Assembly (NCBI GenBank): GCA_007844125.1
Contig: CM017557.1
Coordinates: 57,426,857-57,490,856, forward strand
Length of the DNA: 64,000 nucleotides
Direction of reading: 5' to 3'
Source of the DNA: Sinonovacula constricta
Taxonomy: Eukaryota > Mollusca > Bivalvia > Cardiida > Solecurtidae
The notes beneath the pieces were generated by a model that saw nothing but the letters and a program-made list of their open reading frames with translations, searched no databases and was not told where the DNA came from. Positions within the stretch are counted from its first letter, which is position 1; every line of letters begins with the position of its first letter. Positions 42,101-52,400 of the stretch are shown here, in pieces. The position numbers were made by a program, and so were the translations under genes.

Positions 42101-42185
42101 ACTGAAACAAAAAATGTCAAAACAACGGACAACCTAGCCGCTCATTTCATGAGTGTTAGAGAATAACATAACAATCACTTACCAT
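21143..42185 (-). CDS. ARID4: AT-rich interaction domain protein 4 (ARID4A/B homologue)
   Basis: Complete, 24 exons, 1,653 aa: 42185-42183 (ATG only), 41605-41495, 41246-41181, 40961-40868, 40509-40431, 39817-39732, 38152-37928, 37488-37399, 36682-36582, 36089-36008, 34543-34449, 34221-34127, 33337-33190, 32657-32576, 31679-31342, 29791-29538, 28976-28841, 28466-28290, 27899-27704, 27234-27184, 26518-24389, 23083-22943, 21731-21585, 21177-21143 (TGA). All junctions are canonical and the frame closes. Tudor region about 5-117 ([19 protein letters not shown]); RBB1NT region about 147-285; ARID about 297-388; chromo-barrel about 674-733 ([14 protein letters not shown], aromatics W715 and W722); C-terminal helix 1604-1640 ([20 protein letters not shown]) as in ARID4A/B. 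Known role: nuclear adaptor of SIN3-HDAC and RB repression, reading histone/DNA. The 2.1-kb exon 837-1546 is low-complexity Glu/Lys/Ser. Vertebrates have two paralogues; this looks like the single invertebrate one. Confidence 0.95.
22009..22332 (+). repeat. SINE family B, well-preserved copy
   Basis: Full-length, in ARID4's intron before exon 23. The head pairs better than in the other copies: 'GGTACGGGAGGCCCCGGGTT' and 'CGATCCCGGGCCGCAACATA'. This makes it a good reference for the family. Opposite in orientation to ARID4. Confidence 0.88.
23125..23555 (+). repeat. Interspersed repeat E, copy 1
   Basis: Matches 43816-44500 block by block: 'GAGACATTAATGAATAGTC', 'GTATGTTGACTTTTCTGCCT', 'AAGCTTATATTTATGCAAAA', and 'AGAGACAATTT...CCAATGTACCCCAT'. 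This copy has a 43-bp internal tandem duplication at about 23316-23400. It has no ORF and no clear inverted ends, and lies in an ARID4 intron. Confidence 0.7.
26784..27040 (-). repeat. tRNA-derived SINE family C, reverse copy
   Basis: On the minus strand: head GGCTGCAATAGCTCAAGTGG, B box GGGTTCAACCCCGGCCGGAT, and a body complementary to 'GCACTTATGAGGTGCCCAGG' and 'CGATACTGTGCAGCAACATT'. The sister copy is at 43968. Intronic in ARID4. Confidence 0.85.
31030..31125 (+). repeat. 22-bp triplicate in ARID4 intron
   Basis: Three near-perfect copies of GACGGTTAAATGGACATGTA + AA, in the intron between the exons at 31342 and 29791. Confidence 0.85.
32780..33040 (+). repeat. Degenerate ~30-bp tandem repeat in ARID4 intron
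   Basis: Successive versions of 'CTTGCTTAAACAATGTATAT' + CACCCC are found between 32820 and 33030, all diverged. There is no coding content. Confidence 0.55.
34626..34945 (+). repeat. SINE family B copy
   Basis: Full-length but diverged: the head has 'GGTAGAGCTTTGCTCCAGGT' and lacks two bases of the anticodon arm, and the tail reads 'GATAAACCCAATAACCAAAT'. It lies just upstream, in transcript order, of ARID4 exon 11. Confidence 0.85.
38640..39610. repeat. ~145-bp tandem array of an interspersed-repeat core
   Basis: Five degenerate units share 'TTTGACCTAGTGACCTACTT', 'TTTGACCCCACATGACCCA', 'CATCCAAGATTTCATGCAGA' and 'CCAAGTTTGGTGAAGATTGG'. The array ends in a non-repeated tail 'CTCAGGTGAGCTAAAAAG'. 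Central tandem repeats with unique ends resemble the Helitron-like HINE/pearl elements of bivalves; that assignment is inference. It fills the ARID4 intron between the exons at 39732 and 38152. Confidence 0.65.
39985..40195 (+). repeat. SINE family A copy
   Basis: The B box region 'GGGTTCAGGTTCAAGTCCTG', the body 'CATCCAACTGACATGTGGTG' and the tail 'ATAATCACAATAACTGTGTT' match the family. The head is degraded. ARID4 intron. Confidence 0.65.
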
Positions 42186-42474
42186 CGCAGCACCTCCCTA
42201 TCGAATTCACGTCTAGATATTATATCTGTGAATATACACCGTAATTATATGGTAGAGACATAAAAAAATCTTTTTCATCGGATGTTGAGCTAACAGGGAG
42301 AATCCGCTAGCTCGGTGAACAACAACATGTCACAGGAACCCCGAGATTTCATTGGTCGAAAGTCACGTGGGTTGAAAAATTACCCAAACCGAGAATCGTC
42401 GCGCATGCGTTGTTCCTCTAATATGGCGGAAACACATGAATGAAAATAACAGCATATCACACAGGTTCTCGCAG
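42186..42474. promoter_or_regulatory. Bidirectional ARID4 / SLC25A promoter
   Basis: The divergent starts are less than 300 bp apart: the ARID4 ATG is at 42185 (minus), and the first (non-coding) SLC25A exon ends at the donor CTCGCAG|GTATGT, 42474. Between them lie ATTGG at 42351 (a CCAAT box on the minus strand), CACGTG at 42364, the NRF1-like CGCGCATGCGT at about 42400 and the YY1-like AATATGGCGG at 42420. There is no TATA box. NRF1, YY1 and E-box sites together are typical of housekeeping and mitochondrial-gene promoters. Confidence 0.8.
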
Positions 42475-43427
42475 GTATGTTGCAATTATATGCCATATAA
42501 TTGTTATTTTCATGACACTTTTTGATGCATCATTTATTAATCTGCTGGAAAAACGCAATATTTTTTGCAGTTAGCAAAGATCATTGCTGCCTTATCTAAA
42601 AAATTGGCATAGGTATATGTACCGGAAAACACATTTTTATGGCATTATCCGGGTACTTGTGATCATTAAACAGGTGGCGCTCGATTCAATGTCAACAAAG
42701 TGCACGTGCAATGAAACCAGCGCCACTTACACCCTGTAAAAAAAAAGTTTCTCGATGATATGTTTTTAAAAGTAGGAGTGTGTTATATGTTGTTTTCATG
42801 TTAACTAAATTATGATGACAGTTTAATCCACATAAACAATGTAAGTTGTTTATGCAAGTTTTTTTGCTCTACTTTCAGTTTGAAAGTTCTGTTTTCCAAT
42901 TTAAACTTAATTCAAGCCGCATCCCCCATTCAATATATATTTCTTTCAAAATATGCAGAAGCAATGCTGATAAAAAGAGTCATCTTGTAATTTTGTTCAA
43001 TGTCTGTAAAATGTTCCATAAAAGAAATTAATCAGCGATTATTTAAGAATGTATTCAGTTGTAAAAAGACAAAGATGATGGACATCAGAGACTGTACATT
43101 GTAAATTGCACAAAGAAAGGTAGAAAATTAATAAAAAAATTGTTAGCAGGCTTTTTATTACAGCAGTGATTCTACATAGCTTTGTGTGTAGTCCACATAC
43201 TGAAGTTATTAAATAGGCTCTATTCCTAACACTGACTATTATGTTACGTGCAATTTCAACTAACACATTTTCAGTTTGACCCATTATGGCATAAATTCTG
43301 TAAAAAAGTGATGTTTCCAAAAATGTGCATCATAAACAATATTATTCTGAATTATAAAATGAACACTGATGCAGTAATTTAAATCCAAAGCAATGTGTAT
43401 CTTCCTATTATAGCTCTACAATCAGCA

Positions 43428-46400
43428 ATGGTGGCCAGGGACGTGTTACTGGATTACCTGGCTGGGGCTATATCCGGTATGTTCTTGTTAGTAACATGTT
43501 AATAAACAATACATCAAGTGGTATCATTCTATTTGAGCTACTAACATTATCTTCTACTCACATTTTGTCTACTAGGATTTTGTCATTTCTGATCATTATT
43601 CTCATTTCATCAAACTTTTGTTTACAAACTTAAATTGGTGTTAATTGCTATATATATATTTATATTAGCTCAACTGAGCATAACATTCTCACTGTGAGGT
43701 TGAGCTTTTCTGATCCTACTTTGTCAGTTTTGCTGTATCAACTATTTGCTGGTTAACACTTGGTTTGATACAATTTTCACTAAAGTTGTCAGAATGTTTG
43801 TCTGAGATAAGTTCGTAATGAGAGACATTAATGAATAGTCCCCCCTGAATAATCCCTGAATGCAAGTATAGGTCCTTTCATTTATTTTGCTCGGTTTTTA
43901 TGGTTGTGCTGTATGGAGTGTATGTTGACTTTTCTGCCTTTCATGTGATACCCAGGTTTGCCATCACCGGCCGCAATAGCTCAGATGGTAGAGCGTCGGC
44001 TTGCGGATCGGGAGGTCGTGGGTTCGAACCCCGGCCGGGTCATACCAAAGACTTTAAACTTGGTAGTAGTGGCTTCCCTCCTAACGCTCGGGGCTAAAGG
44101 GTCAGCATTACGCCTGACTCGTCAGTGTCAGTATAATGGACCGGCCGGGTTCAGTCCCTGGGCACCTCATAACTGCCCCTGTGCTATAATGATAGAAATG
44201 TCGCTGCACAGTATCGGCAAAAATGCTGGCTAATCCCAATCCCATCCCAAGTTTGCCATCATCAACAAACAATTCCATTTTTTTTCAAATAACATATCTG
44301 TATAATTATTTAAATGAAATTAAAGCTTATATTTATGCAAAAGTAAGAAATTTCACTGTTTGTGGTTGCAATATCTACCAAAGGACAGTGGATAAAGTCC
44401 GATAATATCAGCTACGGTTTGGAATATTTGGATATTTACTAATAAGAGAGACAATTTCAATTTCACCAATGTACCCCATTGGGTCATGGTGGATCAAATA
44501 GTGGGTCATCATCATGGCCCCCTTGTTTAAAATTAACGTACGGTATTAATCTACCATCATCTATACAGTTTTAATTGTAATATGTAAATGTACAAGTAAG
44601 TACATAGAATGAAATTAATATATTTTGTATGCAATGTTAGTAGTATAGTGCGAGCAGTTTGGCAGATTTTCTGTGTCCGCTGCGTCCCAGCTGTTACGGG
44701 TGATAAATCAATAACTGTATCGTTAACCTGTCAATTAATGATAGTAGTTAAATTAAATGTTACATCTTGGCGACATCATTGTATTGATCCTATATAAACT
44801 CGACCGACCGGACCTGGTAGCGCAATCGGTAGAGCGTTGGCTCCAGGTACAGGAGGCTTGGGTTCGATCCCGGGCCGCGACATACCAAAGTCGTTAAAAA
44901 TGGTAGTGGTATAGCTCCCTTGCTAACAACGCTCAAGCGAATATAAGGGTAGTTCCACAACTGGTTGGCCCGGTGTCAGGATAATGTGACTGGGTGTGGT
45001 ATCATGGTGTTCACGGCATGCTATACACAGTGAAGGCAGCACTATATCTGCTTCAAGTGGACACCATCTCCAGATAACTGAAATACTGTTGGTGGGACGA
45101 TAAACCCAATTACCCCCCCCCCCCGCAAAAAAACTCGACCGAGTATCGATTCTTTCATTTACGCTCAGACCTTCTTGAGAATCGCTTTGTGATAGATATC
45201 GTAAAATCATGGTTACCAGAATACAGCTCGCGAAAACGGCACAACCTAAATCTAGAAACGTCAACTCCAGGTACATTCAAGACATAGAAAAAGATACATA
45301 CTTATTTGACAGTGTCTTCAACGGTCAGACGTACATGCACGTTTGGCAGCATAGGGCTATCGGCGGTAACTGTCTCGTCTTTCCCAACGGTATTATAAAC
45401 TGCAATGGAAAAGCGGAGTCTATGTCAGACGGAGTAAAAAGAGCGCGTCATTACACTAGACGTTTACAAGAACTGGGTTATCCCATTAGTTTGATGAACG
45501 TTCGGATATTGACCATTTCAGCTTGCTATACATTATTGGGTCAACTAGATATTCAAAGACTTGCCGCATCCAGGAAAGTCGTGTACGAACCAGAACTTTT
45601 CCCCAGCGCCATGTTTAAACTAAACGGAATAATGTTCAGTTGTTTCCACAGTGGTAAAGTTGTCATTACTGGCGTAAAGAAAAATTCAGATTTCAAAAAC
45701 ATGTTTTTCCCACGCTTATTGAACTGGAATTATATGCTATAAAGACGTAAGAAGCGAACCCATCGTACGATCCTTAAAGATGAAACTAAGAGACGAAGTA
45801 GACACCTGTCGGTGGAATAGTTAATTTCTATGCCAATATTGCTACCATTGGTCAATGATATTTGCGCATTCGTATTTTAATAGCGTTTCAAACTTTAAGC
45901 GTTTGACCTATTCATCATTAGTTAAACCTAATTCGTTAAAAAAATTTTGTCAGAAAAAAAAATGAATAAAGCTGATTGGAATCAAATAACATTTCGTTTT
46001 TATTTTTTACCATCGGCATTCGTATTCCGTTTTGAATAGACCGGGCACTTTTATCTTTTATCGTATTAAGCGTGCTTCTGGCAGCTCTCTCGAGGGAACC
46101 AACGGTCTAGACAGAAATATAGCGGGCGTTCAACAATTCCTGTCAGTCTGCGCTGGTACTCATCCGCCATCTCGAGCTTTACCACCTCCTGCAGACCTGA
46201 TGCAGATAGAGCCATGTAGGCGAAGAAATATGTAGAAGAAATATATCCCAATTAGATTCAAAAAGGAGAAATATTAGCGGCTATCTTTTGACAAGTCTTT
46301 CTCCCCTGATTTTGGTCTCACCCGCCTTGTGGTACTGGTAAATATGATAGAGGGACCTGAAAAAGCGTGATATCGTTAAAAGTAGTTATGCGGGATTAAA

Positions 46401-49400
46401 CTCTTTTATACGCTTAAAAATCTATCTAATATGCTTCGTGCGTCTTTGTAGTTATGGAACTAAAATAACTTACCGCCAACAATGTTGTTTTTGATGGTAT
46501 CCTACAAGTCGGCATTTTTCTCGTCCACTAGCGAAAATTTCGCGCCTTTGGGCCGACTTAAACATTAGTTGGCGGGTGATGCCAGGAACTCTCATGGCTG
46601 TCTTTAGGACTTCTATTCCTTTTTGAAAGTAAAACTGCTGCAGGCGCTCGAAGGCTGTGATAAAGGGACCCACGTCTAAATCTGTCCTGGCAGTACGCAT
46701 ACTCTTCCACGCTTATGTTCTTGCCTTCTACAAGCTATAAAAGGATTCGTGCAGAGGCAGCGTTGGCACCTCCATTTTAGCCGGGCTATCCAGCCATTCG
46801 TAAGGGAAGAAAACTTTGGCTTCCTCAACCCGTAGGCTTTTAAGAACCCGGCGTAGGAGGTGGTAGGGGCTAGGAAATGGCTAATATCCAGGAACCGGAA
46901 CATGTCGCTGGTGATGCAGACGTAAGCGTTACATTTTTTTACCAAGAACCCACGCTCTTGTTCATGCATTTTCAAGTGTTTGGCCAGTTTTTGTTTGACC
47001 AAATTCAGGTCTTTCTTGGCACTGAAAGATAAAGTCGAACTTAGTTAAATTTAATCGTACGCGCGACTTACAAATTTAAAATGAAGTTAACAATACGATG
47101 TTATATAATAATAAGAATATATAAATGGATAGATACATTAAATACCTGTTGAATCCGAGCATGGGCAACGTGGTCATGTATCCCCTGAACTTGCCGAACA
47201 GGGTGTTTGATTTTTCACGTTCCTTCACCTCTTCCTCATCTTCCTACGACAGTGACGTCATTCTGTCGGATAACTCTCTGTGAATCTGCCCCCTGTCTGC
47301 GATTCGGTGTCGATGGCGGATTGCTGGATGGTGGTGAGGGCGCCAACCATCGCCTCGAGGAGTTGATCCACATCCGTGTTGCAAAACACTGCGGCAGGTT
47401 GTGGTACAGGACGTTCCAACAGACACTCACGCTGACGGGAACATGCTGGTGCATCTATTGACTTTGTCCATGGCTTCGCCGTTGAGCTTAAGCAACATGC
47501 TTTCGAACACGGCGAACCACGGATACGTGCGTCTGGCATCAGGCAGGTAGATCCCGACCTTGGCCAGCTCATCGAAGACGGTCCTCTGTTCCTTATAAAA
47601 TCCACCTGAATACGTATATAGGGTCTTTTTTTTACAGAGTTTTGCGTGACGTTTAAAGTTGATGTGACGAACAAATATCCGGTGGCACTCGAACCGTTTG
47701 GCATACTGCTAAAAGTTCATGACGTACGAACAGTGATTCTCGTACATGTTTGCGTATATGGTGTCCTCATACCGTTCAGTCGATTTAAAGACAGACGTTG
47801 CGACACGTCTTCTAGCAGCGTGTACATTTGTACGTTGACCTCGAACTGCTACTCAAACTTGGGGACTGAACTGAGCAGTACACCATGCTGGACGTCACGA
47901 TCCCAACGGGCGCAGACTTTGGTGCCTCTGATTGGCTCGATAGTCCCGCACTGGTACAGACACCAAAAGCGACAGAGGTTATCATCGTATTTTCGAAATG
48001 TGATGGGATCCTTGTCCAAACAAAACAATATATTTTGTGTTCACGTAGACCGGGAGACCCTCGTCTGCGGTGCCGAGCGGGGAGTTGGTGTCGAAGGTCT
48101 TGACCCTAATGTTAATCATTAGCACCAGTGTCCATTTCGTATTCGGGCGGTTTTTGGACATTTCGCCAGGATGTCCGCGCTGTTCAGTTTCAGAGGACCT
48201 ATGAAACAATAAACTTGCATGTTTTTGTTTTTTTAAATGTACATACTATTTTTAAACATGTCTAAATAAATTTAAACTATTTGCAAATCTCGAACGGAGC
48301 TTCGCTATGCTCGCTGTCGAAGAAATAAGGATTGGGGCATCCAGGATGTTGACGCTGTTGAACGGCTGGAAATATCAGTGCTGCCTCGTCTCCGCGTGCC
48401 GCATGATAATTCCGGAGCTCAAATTCACTTTGAAGGCCCTCTGCCGATGGTTGTTAATACCTTGAAGGGCTTTTTCGATATCCACTTTTTTCATGCCGGG
48501 GAACATGGGGATATTATATGAAGACTCTACCGGGCCCCTCTCTGAATCGCTCCAAAATCAGAGAATAATTGGTACAGTAGCAGTTGCAAAGCCCTTTGTC
48601 AACGGTGCTGTTCGCGCGGATCCAGGGTTCCCCGCCCTCCTCGAACGGTTCTGGGTGTAAACCGGTGCCTGTCTGATAATGTAGTTGCACGTTGTGGGTG
48701 TGCAACTCTCAACGATCTGAGAACAGAGTGGGGCATCAACAACATCTGTAGCTGCTAGGTCCCAATTGTGGGGAGCCTCCGGCTCAACTGGGACCCTGTT
48801 TAGGGAAGTAGATGCTGGACTGGTTTAGACCCGGTTGCGAGGAAGAGTTATGGGACTGACTGGTTCCGAGTTGCGGGGATGTAACGCCTCAGGGTCCGTG
48901 TTCATGAGCGTTATGAACTTGAAGCTTTTTCGGGTGGTCGAACTTGGCAGGGCAATGACAACACAAATAACGTCCGACCAACCGTTTGAACGGTTCCACC
49001 TTGTGCCGGATTTTAAAGTGAAATTCCAGTTTTCGAGCCTAGTCGAATGTTTCTGAGCATCTGTCGCAGGGAAAGAGGCCTCGACAATTTATACGGTGTT
49101 GATTTAAGGTGGATTCCAGGCTGTCAACTGATTCCTATATTCCTATAAAACTCCTATATTTTGGTTGAAAATCCTATATTCTGAAAAACCTCCTATGTTT
49201 CCTATATTCTCCTATATTTTAAACAACATTTCTATATTATTAAGTAAATTTGTTGCCGATAAATAAAATGTTTATATTGCTTTGATACTGCTTTTGGCCT
49301 TTTGTTTTTAACAGGTAAGAAATTGTCTATGCCTGCAAAAGCACCACAATCCTTCAGACAGGGCTGCTGTGCTCCTCTTCTTTATCTTCATGGTCATCCT

Positions 49401-52400
49401 TAAAATGCAGTGCATCAATAGGATACATGTTTTTAAGGTAAATGAAGGAATTATTTGGATTTTGCTTTTTGTTATTGAACTAAATCATCATACTTGTTTT
49501 CAATGTTTTTGGATAATTATAATGTAAGAAATAATAGGAGTATTAATTTTGACTAAACGTGTAAGGTTTGGTAATCTTAAATGCAATGAACATTACATGG
49601 TACATATAAGACATCCATTTCAGTATTACTAGTCATGTTAAGCTATTTCTGTTATGCAACATCCATTGTTATTATGTTGTATTGTGTACTTTATTCTAAA
49701 AAAAAAAAAAAAAAAAAAAAATTTCAGGTGACCATGCAGATGACGATGATGACTGATGAGCTTTGCAGTAGCCGTCTGTCTGGATTCTGTTGCTGTTGTT
49801 CAGAGTTAAAGGTTTCGTTCAGCTGTAAGGTAGACACTTAAAACATTGATTATAACAGAAACAGTAAGTTGAAGGCAAGTATTGTTAATGTAATAATCAC
49901 TATATAATATCATTTGAAGATGGAAACTCCTATATTTTGCCTCGAAACAATCCGAAAACTCCTATATTTCTGGGGGAAAAAATCCTATATTTTTCCTATA
50001 ATTTGGAGAAAATCTGGTTGACAGCCTGGAATTCTCTTGTAAACGTTCTGCCAAAATCGAGACACGTATGGACGGTCCGCTTGTGGATAGTTTTTATACG
50101 TTGGTTTAGTTGTTTTTTATATTTATATAGCTTTCCGCATAATGAGCAGGCATGTTTACTGGAAGCCTCCCCTCCCAGTTGAACATTTGTGTCTTCTTCC
50201 ATCCTATAACAAAAAACAAAAAAACAAAAAAAAAAAAACAACAAAAACAAAACAAAAATGCATAAATAACATTGAGGAAAATAGTTTGTTGTACGCCACG
50301 ATCAATATAGAATATCGTGTTTTAATGTTTGAAAGAATATTTTCCCGATTACATAAAATAGAATCCGTAATTTTATTAACTAGTAAATGTATGTTACGCT
50401 ATAAAAAAAGACAACTTACAAAGCAGGGCGAGCAGCGGGGGTTGGTTGTTCTGGCAGAAACGCTAACAATTTGCCCAAACCCTCTGTATGAAATGTGCGC
50501 CGCAATCCTACCTCGACCGTCTTTTCCTCTGCTAACAGTTGCTGATATACACCCCACACATACAGATTGTCTTGGATTCTGTTGACGATGATGAATGATA
50601 GAAATTGATTGGAGGAAATGCCCTGGTCGAGTAAGGCGTTAATAACATTATTCATCATTGTTAACCTCCTGATTGTTGTGCGTAAGGATTAAAAGTTTAA
50701 CCTGTTTACTAAGTCATTGGGATTACAATTCGAACAATGTAGAGCACCGATTTGATTACAATGATCGTCTCTCAAATTGCGAGGCGGATGTTCCGTATCT
50801 GTAAAGCAGATTCTGTTTATCTGATTATAAACCATAGACTTCTTGAGTAGTCAACGACAGGAAGAGTAACTAAAAGTAATAAAATAGTGGTAAAAAAAAG
50901 AATAATTTTACTGCTGATAAAAAGGTATACTATTTACCCTTATCGCTCTCTGAAACTTGTTCATGGGTCGATTTCTCGCAAATTTCTTTAATCTTGGATG
51001 TCAAAATCAACGCTTCTCCAGTAAGACAAAAACTGGAGCCACTCTCAAAGATTACACCTAGAACTTAAATAATACAAAGATTCATTAGAAATGTATTTTA
51101 GCGCATACATTCAAGAAAAAAAAGATATACTCTAATATATATCCATATCAAAGAACAGTAGACAAATTAAAGCTTCACCGTTGTTCCTCTGATTATCTAT
51201 TTGCAAATATTTTAATCTAAATAATGAAAACATTACCCCTTCCTTCTTTGTTGATTATTTACTCATACCTTTGTCACTTATCGGGCAAACATAACTCCAT
51301 GCATAAATCTTATGCAGGTTTTACTGGTTATCTCCCTTGGAATGCAAATACCAATATAATGTACACGTTCAACGTACCTCCTTCTTCATCGTTTTGATCT
51401 CCTGATGTGAACTCTACTTTAGACAATATAAAATATTGATTTTCTATTTCTTAAAAAAAGAAGCTGTCTTCAAAATTAACGATTTCACTGCGTTCGATTG
51501 AAAAAAGAGCATATACATATAAATTTAGCAAATTTACCTGGTCCACAGGGTTATAAAACGGAGGTGTGAACGTTTGCGGTCGTGTGTTTGTGTGTCGATC
51601 ATTACATTGTTGGGCGAGAGTGTATACGATTTGTATGCACAAGATGTTTGTATTTTTATTGCGAAGGAAAGATTAAGCAAAATCATAACATTAATAGAGA
51701 TATACTTGGCTTTTTGTTTGTAATATTCTCCGGTCAAAATACTGCTCCTCTAATTCCTGGATAATGTACAAATCGTCGTTCGTGAAGCTGTCTTCTGGAT
51801 TGAATGAGCGTTTTTTGTTCGACTGTAAATTTAAAAGTATTTAGAATTACAAAGCAAAAATGAAGTATGGAAATAAAAAAAGCTATTAGAGTGAATGATT
51901 TATTAATGTATATTAGATATTATATGATTCTATGTTACGGGTGCTTTACAAGATAACGCTTAAACATTGGTTGCCTCTTTGTTGTATATACATAAGCGAA
52001 ACGCGTGATTTTATTAATTTGGATAAATTTTATGCTACTCTCTGTAAATAGAGGCGTTATTTTATCACCGACCTTCCATAGCACATATTTTACAGAGTTA
52101 CCCCTTGTTTGACTACTTTTGACGATATTTTTTTTATTAAGATTAATGATTAGGCTTTTGACTCTATTAGATTTCTGTGGTAACAGATATTACCGTCGGT
52201 TTATGTGTGTTTAAATATTTGAGATGATCACCAATCTGTATCATTCGAGATTTTTATACCATTCGGATATTAACAACATGTCGAACGAACCAGTAAGTAC
52301 TCGTGTTTTTCTTGTTTATTTGTTATTTAACTTTTCGAGAGCATAATTTACTATCAAATTTTATGCATTTACATCTCTAACTACACAAATTATTTGCAGC

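Noticed and set aside
43968..44043. Functional tRNA gene
   Set aside because: A and B boxes are good, but the acceptor ends pair poorly and the sequence continues into a repeated SINE body. The same holds for the other tRNA-like heads.
47207..47461. Plus-strand open frames in 47.2-49.1 kb as genes
   Set aside because: They are the opposite strand of the polymerase-like remnant, whose minus-strand motifs are recognisable.
49690..49722. A23 tract as a retrotransposon poly(A) tail
   Set aside because: It lies in the middle of an inverted-repeat DNA element with no LINE or SINE sequence upstream.
46060..50658. Frameshifts in the polymerase-like gene as assembly indels
   Set aside because: The exons of KPTN, ARID4 and the carrier, more than 7 kb of coding sequence in the same window, show no frame errors, so real decay is more likely. 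Raw reads would settle it.
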